This document shows positions 1 through 10,614 of a stretch of DNA of 64,000 nt, piece after piece. Position 1 is the stretch's first letter. Each line of letters starts with the position of its first letter. The position numbers and the translations under genes were made by a program. The stretch lies in contig JAABQD010000008.1 in assembly GCA_011391635.1 (NCBI GenBank), positions 1-64,000 on the forward strand. Reading direction: 5' to 3'. Source of the DNA: Sulfurimonas sp. Lineage in GTDB: Bacteria > Campylobacterota > Campylobacteria > Campylobacterales > Sulfurimonadaceae. The notes beneath the pieces were generated by a model. That model was not told the origin of the DNA. It did not search any database and saw only the letters and a list, made by a program, of their open reading frames with translations.

Positions 1-5
1 AAAGT

Positions 6-3000
6 TTATACGAAAAAATTCCAATCTTCTTTATTCTGGTATAAACCACTTAGCTCAACAGAGTGAACAAACTCTTCTGCTACTTGTTCAAATGTAGCAC
101 CAGAAGCAATATAGTTCAGCCAATTTTGTTTTCCTCCTGCTTCAGAAGCACGATCAAAGAAAGCCACATAAAGCTCTTCTACTTTATCTTCAGTAGATAA
201 AGTATTCCAATCTGTACTATTATTGATTTTATACTCTTGTGATTGCATAAAGTTAATAGCCATTGATCCAAGAGAAATATCTGTAGTACTACTGTGGTGT
301 GCCCAATGTTGGAATCCCCCTACTTCAGCTTGACGATCTAATATCATAGTATAAACTGTTGCTATTTGCGTGAGAGAAACACTATTTTCTACAGTGTAGT
401 TACTATCTGCAAATTGTATAGTTTCTGCATTGATGAGTGTATCTATTTCTGTTGGGTTGGATACAAGTGCAACATATGTTTTTCCTTCATCTCTTGTTAT
501 TGTGTAGTCTGACATATTGAGGGTATAGGTTACTATATCTGTACCACTTCCACCGTGAAGTTGATCATTTCCTTCACCTCCGAATACTGTGTCATTTCCT
601 GCTTCACCAAATATACTATCATCTCCACCTGCTGAACCAACTGTATCGTCTCCATCTCCAGCGTAGAGTTGGTCATCATCTGCACCTAGCATAATGTTTT
701 GGCTTCCTGCTCCTGTGAAGAGTATATTTTTGCCCTCTCCACCTCTGATTGTCAGATTTTCTCCGATAACAACTGCAAACTCAACATTTTGTAGGTTAAG
801 CATACTTCCTGCTTGGAGTGACTGTGCATCGATAACTAACGCTTCTACTGGAGCTATAGTTCCATCTGTTGTTACTACTGTATTTGCAGTTCCTGTTATG
901 GTTATAGGCACTTGTGATGCCTCTGTATTTGTTGTTGAGAGTGTTATCTTATTTACGACGAGTGTTTCAATATTTGAAAGTGCTTCAAGAAAAGTCGTTC
1001 CACCGTTTAACATCCCTGTTTTTCCACCATCTGTCTCTGGAGTGGTTGTGTCTATATAATAAATAAGGTCATCGAGAACTGTTTGTGCCGTCTGTGTCTG
1101 CGTAGGTGCACGAGAACCTTCTGATGTTAGACCAATACCTACAGGGATACTAGCGGTTGTCGCCCATTCTGTTCGAGAACTTTCTCCCCAAAAGAGTGGT
1201 ACATCTGCTGTTGTTGTACTCCCTGTATCTTCTGTGCGGTCTGAAGTAATAGGAGCGATAACTACTTGTTCTGTGTTTACTGTTCTCGTTGTTGTATGTC
1301 CATCTTCATCTGTTGTTGTACGAGTTTCAGTCACTTCATGTTCTTCTACCTCTGTTCCATCTACTGTTGTAGTTGTGGTTGTCGGTGGTGGTGGTGTTCC
1401 GCCACTGCTTGAAGCCGCTGTTGCACTCATAGAATAAAATGCTGTAGTTGTGATTGGTGTGCCTGAATTAACATTTGTATCTACAACACTCAGCGATACG
1501 CCCGCATTACCTGCTGCTGCCGCCGTAAATGTTGCACTTGCCAATGCCTCGTTAATATCTGCTGCCGTACCTATGAGCTGTATCCCGTCTATTTCCTCAT
1601 CAGCGTCTTCTAATCCGCCAATCGTGCCATTTGTAGCACTGAGGGTTACTGTAATTGTATTTTCATCAACATCCGCTACACGGATATCATCAAGTGCTGC
1701 TGCTGTACCTACTGTAACTGCTTGTGCTTCAGCTCTCAGACCTACGATAACTGGAGCAGTATTTGGATTATCGCCATTTTCTGCGACATTGAGGACTGTG
1801 ATAATTAGGTTTTGTACTTCGCTGCCACTCGTGCTTCCTGTTACGGTAACTTGCACGGCATAAGTGTTGTTAGCTGCTGTATCGCCTAAATCTGTTGGTG
1901 TTTCATAATCTGCTGGCTCCGCAAAACTTAGCAATCCCGTAGAAGCATTTACTGTAAATTTCGCCGCATCTGCTCCGCCAGTAATCTCATAGCTGAGTGT
2001 ACCGCTTGCCATAGTATTGTCTAGGAGCGAAATCGTACCTACTTCTGTTGTATTTTCGGCTATCATCGGCAAGAGTGCATTTTCACCAACGCCACCTGGA
2101 TCTACGATTACACCATTAGCAATACGGTCGGCATCATATACACCGCCATCAGTGAGAGAGAATTTGACAGTAGCTATGTCATCACTGGCATCATTAGGAG
2201 TGCCGTTATCATTGATAGTTACACCCTCCATGATATTGACCCATTTGCCAGTTACTAAGTTTTGTTTAAAGTAAGAGAACTGTTTGAAGTCCGCATCGGC
2301 TGTCATGCTCATTTCTACTGTGCCACCCACTGCGACACCTTCAAGCGTAAAAGCAAATTGTCCAAGTGGCATTTTGACATTTTTTGGTAAGCCGGTGATT
2401 GCACTGTTTACTGCACCACTGATGTTAATACCCTCTGGTGCAGCAATCGTAATAGCCGTTGTGTCTTCTTCAGGTGTAAACGGGTTTGCAACATTGAGTG
2501 TGACGCTACTAGTTATTTGCGGTGCAGGTATGGTTATATTTACCGTCTGTACAAATGTATCTGAAGTTACCGTGTCACTAAAAGTCCACACGAGGTTGAC
2601 CGTCGTATCCTCAGTGAGCGAGCTATCAGTGTTGGAATAGGCTATATTTCGGGCTACTTGATTGACCAAGCTGTAGTCATAATCTTTGTAAGCATCGCTA
2701 TTAAAAATCAGAGTCAAAGTTCCACCCACTTGTGTATATGTGCCGACTGTCACATTGTTATAAATATTTTCATCATCATAAATCACGATATTACCATCAG
2801 CTAGCGTCAAATCACCGCCGTCAATTGCCGAGAAAACATCATTAGCATTTGCGCCGTCTTCTCTTGCGATGGTGAGAGTAAAGCCGTTGAAGTCGCCGCC
2901 TAGGTCACCGTCATACTCTGCCAAATCGGGGTCATTCACACTGATACCGCTATCGAGTAGCACGGCATCACCGTCCTTTTCAAAAGTCGCTTTAGAGCCA

Positions 3001-6000
3001 AAATCCATATCCGGCGTGCCGTCGGCATTGAGTCTAGCTACCAAAAACTTCCCGTCGTAGTTTTCGCTATCTTCAAAACTTCCCGCAATAAGCAACTTTC
3101 CATCTGTAGCTATAAAGAGGCTTGAAGCCTCTCCATAACCAGAGATGTTTATCTCAGCTGTACCATCCGTACCAAATGTGCCATCTAATACTCCAGTTGA
3201 TGTAAATTTGGCAACGACATAATCATCACCACCTAAAACAAAGATATTGCCACTGCCATCTACAACCATATCGTTTATATCGTCTATATTGTATTGATTA
3301 TCATCGATAGTGACTTTGCCGCCTGTGCCAAATGTGTTATCTAGTGAGCCATTGTCATTGTAACGAACTAGAAGAAGTCCATCACCATCTGCCGTTCCGC
3401 CTACGAGTATTTTGCCATCAGACTGGACGACAACTTTATTAGCATACAGATAGTTGCCGTATCCACTCCATGCACCGCTGTTGTCTTCGACTATCATGCC
3501 TGTCGTGTTAAATGTCGTATCCAGCGTACCGTCGGTGTTGTATCTAGCGATAGCAACCTTATCATAACCATCAGAACTATCATAGGTATAGCCCACAACG
3601 ACTATTTTGCCATCAGCTTGCATAGCGATGTCCTTGGCATATGCTTCATCACCTATATTAGTGAAAGCGATACCGCCTGTTCCAAAAGTTGTATCTGTAG
3701 TACCATCGGCATTAAAACGCTCGACCGCAAAATTACTGTCATCATAATTGTTCGCTAATGTAACAATCTGACCGTTATTTTGGACGATAATTGCGCGTGA
3801 ATTACCATCTTGTGTCATTGAACTAATAGCGATGCCATCAGTCCCAAAATCAGTGTCTAAAGCTCCCGTATTGTCAAACTTGGCTACAAAGAATTTTGGA
3901 TATCCATGATTTTCATCGGACTTTCCGGTGAAATAGATGTTGCCACCATCGTCGAGCGTTGCATCACGGAATGAGGATATAGGGATACTGGTGACTATCT
4001 TCCCATCTTCTCCAAGTGCTGTGTTTAGGCTACCATCAGCGTTGTGGTAAATTAGCGTGAGATAACTATCATCGCCGCTTGTACCCACCACGACGAACTT
4101 TTCACCGCTAAGCTGGAGGATACTATAAGCCTCATCCCATGTCTCAGGGTCGATATCGGTTGTCATCACCCCGCCCGAAGAGGTGATAGTCGGTGCGTCG
4201 TTTTCGGTGGTTACAGTGACATCGACATATACGGGGTCACCTGCAAGTCCCGTATTGTCGGTGGCGACTATCTTTAGTCTTGTAGTGCTCATCGGAGCGT
4301 CATTTGTCTCATAAGTAAGCGACTGAATGAGTGCATCCACGGCTGCGGCAGGTACGGGGTTAGTCGTATTAAAATTGACATTCACACCATAGCTTCCAGT
4401 GGAGTAATTTCCTATGTAGGTCTCTTGATAAAATATCTCTTCATTACTAGTATCAATCGTAATATCGCCTTGTGTCTTAAAAGACAAAAATTCGTTGTAG
4501 AGATAGATTTCGCTGTTGCTTTCATCTACAAAATTGATATTGAGCATGCCGTCTGTCGAGCTGCCCCACTCATCATAAGTGCGATTCATCGTCACATCAT
4601 CCTCTGAGAATGTGACATCGTTATCGATGAGCTGCGGAGTTACTTGTGCATCGGCTTCCGTGAAGGTAATAGCCGTAACCATATTTGTCAAAGTCGGTTT
4701 TTGATTGACTATGATAGTGAGCTTGGCGGCTGTAAGTGTACCAAATGCGTCATTGCCGTCTCCGCCGTATTCGACGATGTATCCTTGAATACTTGAGTTA
4801 GTACTTGAATAATCATTCCAGCTTCCGTCACTTTCATAAAAGTGTGCTACATCCTCCCCAACATTGCCATCACTATTGTTCGGCTCGCCATTTGCCCAGT
4901 TTTCGTAGTGACCATCTACTGCGACATTTACAGTAGTTCCACCATTAGCGCTAAGATAATCACCTTCGCTATCGTAAACATCGGGGCCATTTACGCTATA
5001 GCTATCTGTCCCCGCATCAGCATAGCCGTTATAAAAATGCGTTCCAGATTCAGGTCCCGTGACCCATTTCCATGTTCCCTCCGTAGTCGCATCGCTCGCA
5101 CCCATCCAGCCATCACCACCTAGTTTTGGAGCGATAAAGTCGTTTTCGGCATCTGATGTGACCGTGACGAGATAACCATTGAGCCCATAGAGTTCTCTTG
5201 CCTCTGCCGCTGTTTTTGCCTCATCCCATGTGATACCGCTATCGCTGACAAATTCATAATAGTGCCCGTTTGGCGCATAATAAAACTTTCCGGGTACATC
5301 CACCGTATAAGGCTGCCAGCTTGCGCCATCATCGGCACTGATTTGGATAGTGAGCGGATCATTGGCGACATTGGTATCTTCAGGGTCGTATGAGAGGGAG
5401 TTGATAGCTGTGTGTAGGTCTGCTATCGTCCCTTTGAACTCTATCGTCTCGGCGCCGTTGTTTGTTGCGTTCGTGAAGCTAACTCCCGTCGTCGTGCCAA
5501 GCGTCAGCGTCCCATGTGCTGCGGCGATGCTTATCGTCAGTTCCGTCGTCGTGTCGTCCGCATCGCCTGCATTACCTAGCGTAAAACCGTTGATTGCAAG
5601 TGCACCATCGGCATCTTCATTGATAACCATCTGCTCTTTGCCGCTGATGTAGGGGGTGATTGTATCCGGCACAAGCGAACCACCCTCGACTGCCACCGTG
5701 GCGGTAGCCGCCGGTTGGAACTGATCATCTAAAAAGTAAAAGACACGATCGCCGGCAACACTGCCGGAAAACTTCATGTCCGTTTTCAAGAGTTGGGCAG
5801 TGCCTTCTGCACCCTGCCCGATCACGCTGATATAAATATATTCCTCAGTGCCAAAATACTGATCATAATTTCGATCGTTATAAGCTTCAATCGTTGATGT
5901 GCCAAAAGTCACAGGCGTTATATTGCCAGCAGTTCCTGTGATGGTATCCAGTGCGATCTCAACACCGCCGTTGGCAAGGTCACCAAAGATCAGCTTGTCT

Positions 6001-7715
6001 CCTGCCTTGATTTGACTTAAATCCAGATATAAAAAAATCATGGTTACTCCGGAGGTATCCGCATCACTATCGGCCAGCGCGACGGGGGTGCCTGCCAAGG
6101 TGACAGAAAAATCATTGCCATCTTCAGTACCGTTAAGGTCAAACGCTACAGGAGGGGGAGGAGGGGGAGGTGGTGGCGGCGTGACATCCAGGGCAAAATC
6201 ATTGAAATAGAGCGGAACCCTTTCGGTGTCGGCACCGCTGTCGAGTCGATAGCCCGGGTATTCACCAAAATCACCAGGAAGGTCAACGGTTGTCCATGCA
6301 CCTGCTTTTGCAGTAGCCGTTGTGGTTTTTTGTGCAGGATTGGCTGCTAGCCAGCTATCGAAAACCCCGAAAGAGGCATGTCCGGTAATGGTCAGCGTGA
6401 TGTCGCTCTGACTGTCGTTGTAGACTTTGAACTGATGAAGAAAGAAGGTCGTGTTGTCGTCAAAGGCGGTAAGGGCAAAGTACTCGACCTGTCCGTCAAA
6501 ACCGGTTACGCCAGAACTACCACCTATTTCACTAACTTTGGTGTAAATACCGTCGTTTACCCCGCCGCCAAAATAGATATTGGCGTGGTCAACAGCGACC
6601 GTGTTGCCCAAACTATTTTCCTGAGCCCAGCCGTTTGAAAAGTTAGTGCCGCTTGCATTGTAGGAAAAGCGAACAACTGGCACTTCAGGAGCTGGGGTTG
6701 TTGAGGCGCCAGAGATGTTCATGTTTATCAATGTCAGACGGTCCGCCATATCTCCTGCTGGAGTGTCGAAATAGACACGAACAGTATCTATCATCTTATT
6801 TGCAAATGGGGAGAAATAATCTTGTGAAAAAGTGTATGTTGGTTCTAATGCATCTATACTCGAATAAGTTGCAGTACGCGCCATCTCTACACCGTTCGCA
6901 TAACCGACAACATAAATATTCGTGTAATCGTTGTCGGCTGTTATGATTGTATAGGTCTCACCAATCACTGCACTATTTAAGGTAAAACTACCTGTCGTAG
7001 TCGGTTTAACTTCAAGATATGAAGTAGGGCTTGCAGGAGAAGAAGTTGGTCCTGAAACAGATAAACTCGCACCATCACCATCAGCATATACTAGGTCATC
7101 CGTTACATCTGCAACTTCACCGTTGACGGCACTAATCAAAAAGAAGCCATCCTCAGTCGTATAAGTTCCATCACTATTATCAACAGCATTGGCAAAAGTA
7201 TAAGTACCATCAACTGGAGCTGCCAAAACCCCTCTCCACTCTCTAGCCTCCAGCGACCCACTCATCACCATCGGAGCAAAGTCTAGCTCCCAGCTACCGC
7301 CAAGTTCATTGTGTCCGACTTTGTGCGTTGCAGCGGCGATTTTGAGTCCTGTTATATCTTGCAACATGCTAACAAACGCTGCTCCTCTCTCGCCAGAAGC
7401 TACTTCACATCCGTAGAGGAACAATTCTCCGCTTTCGCTCATGGCATCGCTAATTATTAGAAGCTCTTTGCCGTAAAGTGGAAGTGTTTCTAGCGATACG
7501 CCGTTTTTGCCTAGAAGTATCTCACCTGAACGACCGTGTGTGATGATGTGGAGAGCTTCAGCTCCGCTAGTGCCTTCGAGGGTATCTGCTATTTGAGAGA
7601 GAAGATTTTCATCGCTGTTTAAAAAAGCGATTTTTGTTGTATGAGGGAGGTGCATGGAGAGGGTTTCTAAATCCTCCAAATGTGCATCGACAAATACGAA
7701 AGTAGTATATTTCAT
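6..7715 (-). CDS. Giant RTX-type surface adhesin, 2569 aa
   Basis: Large secreted adhesin, probably exported by a type I system and calcium-stabilised. Domains in order: DUF4347 (about residues 5-165), usual at the N terminus of such proteins; a ten-proline linker near 515; a C-type-lectin-like domain (about 805-985, ending with WNDY-type residues); delta-60 beta-propeller-like repeats (about 1195-1570, each with DxxFGxxG-like turns); cadherin-like segments; a Thr-rich linker; haemolysin-type GGxGxDxx repeats (about 2330-2395); and a C-terminal DUF4214 region (about 2445-2569) with two repeats. No cleavable signal peptide is seen. The start is supported by AGGAG just upstream. No type I secretion genes lie in the window; they may lie beyond position 1. 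Phased GTCTCA repeats sit 40-95 bp upstream. The ligand is unknown. No GGCATGTGGA copy occurs in these 7.7 kb. Confidence 0.85.
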   Translation of the reverse strand: MKYTTFVFVDAHLEDLETLSMHLPHTTKIAFLNSDENLLSQIADTLEGTSGAEALHIITHGRSGEILLGKNGVSLETLPLYGKELLIISDAMSESGELFLYGCEVASGERGAAFVSMLQDITGLKIAAATHKVGHNELGGSWELDFAPMVMSGSLEAREWRGVLAAPVDGTYTFANAVDNSDGTYTTEDGFFLISAVNGEVADVTDDLVYADGDGASLSVSGPTSSPASPTSYLEVKPTTTGSFTLNSAVIGETYTIITADNDYTNIYVVGYANGVEMARTATYSSIDALEPTYTFSQDYFSPFANKMIDTVRVYFDTPAGDMADRLTLINMNISGASTTPAPEVPVVRFSYNASGTNFSNGWAQENSLGNTVAVDHANIYFGGGVNDGIYTKVSEIGGSSGVTGFDGQVEYFALTAFDDNTTFFLHQFKVYNDSQSDITLTITGHASFGVFDSWLAANPAQKTTTATAKAGAWTTVDLPGDFGEYPGYRLDSGADTERVPLYFNDFALDVTPPPPPPPPPPVAFDLNGTEDGNDFSVTLAGTPVALADSDADTSGVTMIFLYLDLSQIKAGDKLIFGDLANGGVEIALDTITGTAGNITPVTFGTSTIEAYNDRNYDQYFGTEEYIYISVIGQGAEGTAQLLKTDMKFSGSVAGDRVFYFLDDQFQPAATATVAVEGGSLVPDTITPYISGKEQMVINEDADGALAINGFTLGNAGDADDTTTELTISIAAAHGTLTLGTTTGVSFTNATNNGAETIEFKGTIADLHTAINSLSYDPEDTNVANDPLTIQISADDGASWQPYTVDVPGKFYYAPNGHYYEFVSDSGITWDEAKTAAEARELYGLNGYLVTVTSDAENDFIAPKLGGDGWMGASDATTEGTWKWVTGPESGTHFYNGYADAGTDSYSVNGPDVYDSEGDYLSANGGTTVNVAVDGHYENWANGEPNNSDGNVGEDVAHFYESDGSWNDYSSTNSSIQGYIVEYGGDGNDAFGTLTAAKLTIIVNQKPTLTNMVTAITFTEADAQVTPQLIDNDVTFSEDDVTMNRTYDEWGSSTDGMLNINFVDESNSEIYLYNEFLSFKTQGDITIDTSNEEIFYQETYIGNYSTGSYGVNVNFNTTNPVPAAAVDALIQSLTYETNDAPMSTTRLKIVATDNTGLAGDPVYVDVTVTTENDAPTITSSGGVMTTDIDPETWDEAYSILQLSGEKFVVVGTSGDDSYLTLIYHNADGSLNTALGEDGKIVTSIPISSFRDATLDDGGNIYFTGKSDENHGYPKFFVAKFDNTGALDTDFGTDGIAISSMTQDGNSRAIIVQNNGQIVTLANNYDDSNFAVERFNADGTTDTTFGTGGIAFTNIGDEAYAKDIAMQADGKIVVVGYTYDSSDGYDKVAIARYNTDGTLDTTFNTTGMIVEDNSGAWSGYGNYLYANKVVVQSDGKILVGGTADGDGLLLVRYNDNGSLDNTFGTGGKVTIDDNQYNIDDINDMVVDGSGNIFVLGGDDYVVAKFTSTGVLDGTFGTDGTAEINISGYGEASSLFIATDGKLLIAGSFEDSENYDGKFLVARLNADGTPDMDFGSKATFEKDGDAVLLDSGISVNDPDLAEYDGDLGGDFNGFTLTIAREDGANANDVFSAIDGGDLTLADGNIVIYDDENIYNNVTVGTYTQVGGTLTLIFNSDAYKDYDYSLVNQVARNIAYSNTDSSLTEDTTVNLVWTFSDTVTSDTFVQTVNITIPAPQITSSVTLNVANPFTPEEDTTAITIAAPEGINISGAVNSAITGLPKNVKMPLGQFAFTLEGVAVGGTVEMSMTADADFKQFSYFKQNLVTGKWVNIMEGVTINDNGTPNDASDDIATVKFSLTDGGVYDADRIANGVIVDPGGVGENALLPMIAENTTEVGTISLLDNTMASGTLSYEITGGADAAKFTVNASTGLLSFAEPADYETPTDLGDTAANNTYAVQVTVTGSTSGSEVQNLIITVLNVAENGDNPNTAPVIVGLRAEAQAVTVGTAAALDDIRVADVDENTITVTLSATNGTIGGLEDADEEIDGIQLIGTAADINEALASATFTAAAAGNAGVSLSVVDTNVNSGTPITTTAFYSMSATAASSSGGTPPPPTTTTTTVDGTEVEEHEVTETRTTTDEDGHTTTRTVNTEQVVIAPITSDRTEDTGSTTTADVPLFWGESSRTEWATTASIPVGIGLTSEGSRAPTQTQTAQTVLDDLIYYIDTTTPETDGGKTGMLNGGTTFLEALSNIETLVVNKITLSTTNTEASQVPITITGTANTVVTTDGTIAPVEALVIDAQSLQAGSMLNLQNVEFAVVIGENLTIRGGEGKNILFTGAGSQNIMLGADDDQLYAGDGDDTVGSAGGDDSIFGEAGNDTVFGGEGNDQLHGGSGTDIVTYTLNMSDYTITRDEGKTYVALVSNPTEIDTLINAETIQFADSNYTVENSVSLTQIATVYTMILDRQAEVGGFQHWAHHSSTTDISLGSMAINFMQSQEYKINNSTDWNTLSTEDKVEELYVAFFDRASEAGGKQNWLNYIASGATFEQVAEEFVHSVELSGLYQNKEDWNFFV

Positions 7716-7754
7716 AAGCTAACTCCTGTAAAAAAATTTGACTTATTCTACAAA

Positions 7755-7809
7755 GTCGCAGTCTCAGGGCAGTCTCAGTCCGACTTTCGCTGGTCTCAGT
7801 TTGGTCGCA
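7755..7809 (-). promoter_or_regulatory. Phased direct-repeat operator before the adhesin gene
   Basis: GTCGCA occurs at 7755 and GTCTCA at 7761, 7772 and 7793, with another GTCGCA at 7804. From 7761 the spacing is 11, 21 and 11 bp, so the copies lie on one face of the helix, as in binding arrays of OmpR/PhoB-type regulators. The adhesin start codon is 40 bp away, and a possible -10 (TAGAAT on the minus strand, 7745-7750) lies between. The same hexamer at 11-bp spacing recurs at 12604-12631 beside an OmpR-type regulator gene. Regulator assignment is inference. Confidence 0.55.
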
Positions 7810-7986
7810 ATTTCAAAAGAGAGTAAAAATGAAACACTTTTTGTGTTTAAATGGATGTGAAAACTACTCTTTGAGTGGTTCAGGACGAGCAGAAGTTGGC
7901 ATGTGGAAATGTTTTGGCATGTGGAAATATTTGAGACATGTTTAGATACAATTACCTGCAAAAAAAATCAAAATAAAGGGTTCCAA

Positions 7987-8211
7987 ATGCAAACAATTCA
8001 AATTAACAACTCTGAATTAGAACAATACATTAACCTCACATACGGTGATGATAAAAATAGTTTAGTAAATGATTTTGTTATGTTTTTAAAAACTGAACTC
8101 CACGCTAGCAATATTAAAAAAGCATTTGATGAAGTAAAACAGTTTCAAGATGAAAAAATAGATTTAACCGATGCTTCTGATTTTTTGAAAGAGTTAAAAA
8201 GTGACAATTAA
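7987..8211 (+). CDS. Antitoxin of a RelE-type toxin-antitoxin pair
   Basis: Small 74-residue protein directly before, and overlapping by 11 nt, a RelE-like toxin, so it is very likely the antitoxin. It is acidic in its C-terminal half (QDEKIDLTDASDFLKEL), as expected of the part that wraps the toxin; the N-terminal half would bind DNA and dimerise. I chose the ATG at 7987, preceded by AAAGGG; an upstream extension in frame would run through two GGCATGTGGA copies and is unlikely to be coding. It probably represses its own operon. The fold family (RelB, Phd or other) cannot be settled by eye. Confidence 0.6.
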   Translation: MQTIQINNSELEQYINLTYGDDKNSLVNDFVMFLKTELHASNIKKAFDEVKQFQDEKIDLTDASDFLKELKSDN

Positions 8212-8521
8212 AGTTACGGACTCTTTCAAAAAAGAATTCAAAAAACTTTTAAAAAAAGATAGATACCTTTTGGAACAATACGAATCACTTATAAATCAAC
8301 TTCAGCTGAACCCTACAGAAGGCGTCTCATTGGGGAATTGTAAATATAAAATCCGATTAAAAAATGAGTCCAACCATAAAGGAAAAAGTGGAGGATATAG
8401 AGTCATCACTTACACAAAAATAGAACAAACGATTGTATTGGTTTATATATATGCAAAAAGTGATGTGGAGAACATACTTATGAAAAAAATCGATACTATA
8501 ATCTCATCTATAGAAATATAA
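8201..8521 (+). CDS. RelE/ParE-superfamily toxin
   Basis: Toxin of 106 residues, near the usual 85-105 for RelE/YafQ proteins. These act as ribosome-dependent mRNA endonucleases or, in the ParE branch, on gyrase. The N-terminal helices are lysine-rich (SFKKEFKKLLKKD), followed by NPTEG, a core Y-K-I-R-L strand, a GGYRVITY strand typical of the fold and a final IYAKSD strand. The start is GTG at 8201, overlapping the antitoxin by 11 nt, which couples translation. One GGCATGTGGA copy follows at 8565. The exact cellular target is not predictable from sequence. Confidence 0.75.
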   Translation: MTIKVTDSFKKEFKKLLKKDRYLLEQYESLINQLQLNPTEGVSLGNCKYKIRLKNESNHKGKSGGYRVITYTKIEQTIVLVYIYAKSDVENILMKKIDTIISSIEI

Positions 8522-8648
8522 ATAATTCATCCCAAGGTATAGAGACTGTGAGTAAGTCAAAGTTGGCATGTGGAAACTCATAATCTCGAATATGTTACAA
8601 TAACGGCATTTGCATCAAAGAGGCAAATGATGGGAAAAGGGAAAAAAT

Positions 8649-8678
8649 ATGCTCATAAATTCTAAAAAAGTATTCTAA
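8649..8678 (+). CDS. Nine-codon leader ORF coupled to the histidine kinase
   Basis: ATG at 8649 starts a nine-residue frame (MLINSKKVF) preceded by AAGGG and closed by TAA, whose last base is the A of the kinase ATG (TAATG). The kinase has no ribosome site of its own, so reinitiation from this short frame would be a simple way to translate it. Only sequence geometry supports this; it may be fortuitous. Confidence 0.35.
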   Translation: MLINSKKVF

Positions 8679-10603
8679 TGCACCAAACGACACAAACGAG
8701 GACTTTACGGGATTTTTTTATTTTCTATACCCAGCTTTTTTTTATTGCATTGATTGTTTTTTTCTCCTTTTTTGCTTACATTTCAGAAAAAAAATCTATC
8801 GAAGAGTACAAAAAAATCATCTCTGCTGAGATTGGAGCACAGATTCATACACAGCTAAAGATGTTTTTCATCGAAGCACCACGAGTATTGAAAATAAATA
8901 GCGAATTTGCAAAAATAGGAATGCTCGATCTATCAAATCACACCCAAATGCAACAAACTTTTACCGCCCAAATCAAAAACCATCCCTATTTGACCTATAT
9001 TTCCTACGCAAATACAAAGGGAGAATATATAGGAGTAAATCGCTCAGTCGTGGATGGAGAGATATATTTTATCAATGCCCTTGAAAAAGAAAAAATGCAT
9101 TTCAATACATATGCAATTACTAAAAATGACACGAAAGGGGTATTGGTCGAAGAGGGAAATATTTACAATGCGACGGTGCGACCTTGGTACACCCATGCAA
9201 TACAAGAGGCAAAAAGCACATGGTACAATCCCTACAAACACGCAAACAATGAAAGTATGGGAATAGGAATATCTACGCCCATAACCGATTCTAACGGCAC
9301 GGTTATAGGGGTATTTTCCGCTGATCAGAGTTTGGTAAAGATTTCAGACTTTTTACAAACACTCAATCTTCAAAAAAATGGACTTGCTTTTATTGCACAA
9401 AAAGATGGCTCACTCATAGCAACATCCCTCAAAGAGCCAGTTTATACAACTCAAAAATCACAATTGATTCGATACACCTTAGAAAATTACCCAGATAAAA
9501 GACTCAATGCACTCTATCCTGCATTTCATACTTTTGAAAAATTGGAAAAAAACAAAAATATTACCATGGAGGGAAAAGAGTATCTTTATAACCAGTTTTT
9601 ATTTCAAGATGAGTATGGTTTATCGATTGCTGTTGGGATTTTACTGGCTGAAAAAGATTTTACTTCTGGATTTGAAAAAAATATTCTCCTATGGGGAGTG
9701 GCGATTTTTATTTTTATTGTTTTTGGTTTTTTTGTTTTCAATTCTCTTTCAAAAAGGTTGGTAACTCCTATTGAAAAACTCAATCTTTACACGAAAGATA
9801 TAGCTAAAGGGGATTTTGAAATACTCATCGAAAACCAAACAGATATAAGAGAATTTAAAGAACTTTCCGACTCTTTTGAAACAATGAAGATTAAACTCAA
9901 AGAGTCTTTTTATCTTTTAATCGCTCAGGCGAGTTTTACCAATATCGGAAAAACGCTCTCAAGTATCTACCATCAGTACAAAACACCGCTATCGCATATC
10001 AACTCACAGGTTTTATCCCTTGAAGCGTACCTTTTTAAGACAAAAAATCAAGATGTTTTTTTGGAAGATATCGCTCAAAAGATGCGAAAAAGTATCACTT
10101 TTATGGATACAACAATGATTGGGTTTAATAATTTTTATAAAAATTCACTTGAAAAAGAACCTCTTGATATCAAGAATGAGATACTTTTTATAGAAGAGAT
10201 GCTTAAAGACAGAATTATCCAAATCGACTTAAAAATAGAGATTCTCTGCGATGAGATTCTCTATATGGGGTATAAAAATAGTTTTGACAATGTTGTTATG
10301 ATTTTAATCGAAAATGCGATAGATATTTTTGAGAGTCGTAAGACAACAAAACCATCACTAAAAATCACCGCTCTAAAGGAAGAAGATACTCTGAAAATCA
10401 CTTTTCTCGACAATGGCGGCGGCATCACAATCAAGCCGACAGATACAGTTTTTAAAACTTTTGTCTCCAGCAAAGAGAGAAGCAGTGGACTTGGTCTTGC
10501 CATGTGTAAAATGTTGGTTGAGAAAAAACTAAGTGGCACCATACAAGCATACAACAAAGATGCTGGAGCTTGTTTTAAAATAGTTTTAATACATGATTCT
10601 TGA
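8678..10603 (+). CDS. Membrane sensor histidine kinase with Cache domain
   Basis: Sensor kinase of 641 residues. Transmembrane segments are at about 14-35 and 335-357. Between them is a periplasmic double-Cache-like ligand domain containing an RPWY motif typical of such sensors. A HAMP linker (about 357-410) follows, then a dimerisation helix with the phospho-accepting His near 432 (YHQYKTPL), an N box near 546 (ENAIDIF), a DNGGG box and a GLGLAMCK box. The kinase core closely resembles that of the kinase at 13371-15251, so both may feed the same regulator (12704-13381). There is no receiver domain in the protein. It is convergent with the cyclase gene, 11 bp away. The ligand is unknown. Confidence 0.85.
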   Translation: MHQTTQTRTLRDFFIFYTQLFFIALIVFFSFFAYISEKKSIEEYKKIISAEIGAQIHTQLKMFFIEAPRVLKINSEFAKIGMLDLSNHTQMQQTFTAQIKNHPYLTYISYANTKGEYIGVNRSVVDGEIYFINALEKEKMHFNTYAITKNDTKGVLVEEGNIYNATVRPWYTHAIQEAKSTWYNPYKHANNESMGIGISTPITDSNGTVIGVFSADQSLVKISDFLQTLNLQKNGLAFIAQKDGSLIATSLKEPVYTTQKSQLIRYTLENYPDKRLNALYPAFHTFEKLEKNKNITMEGKEYLYNQFLFQDEYGLSIAVGILLAEKDFTSGFEKNILLWGVAIFIFIVFGFFVFNSLSKRLVTPIEKLNLYTKDIAKGDFEILIENQTDIREFKELSDSFETMKIKLKESFYLLIAQASFTNIGKTLSSIYHQYKTPLSHINSQVLSLEAYLFKTKNQDVFLEDIAQKMRKSITFMDTTMIGFNNFYKNSLEKEPLDIKNEILFIEEMLKDRIIQIDLKIEILCDEILYMGYKNSFDNVVMILIENAIDIFESRKTTKPSLKITALKEEDTLKITFLDNGGGITIKPTDTVFKTFVSSKERSSGLGLAMCKMLVEKKLSGTIQAYNKDAGACFKIVLIHDS

Positions 10604-10614
10604 AGCTGGAATTG

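Noticed and set aside
694-3060. Several open frames on the plus strand opposite the adhesin gene
   Set aside because: They follow from the biased codon use of the Ser/Thr/Val-rich adhesin; their products are low-complexity and lack ribosome sites.
7903-7986. Extended N terminus of the first antitoxin
   Set aside because: The extension would translate a motif copy and intergenic DNA; the ATG at 7987 has the ribosome site.
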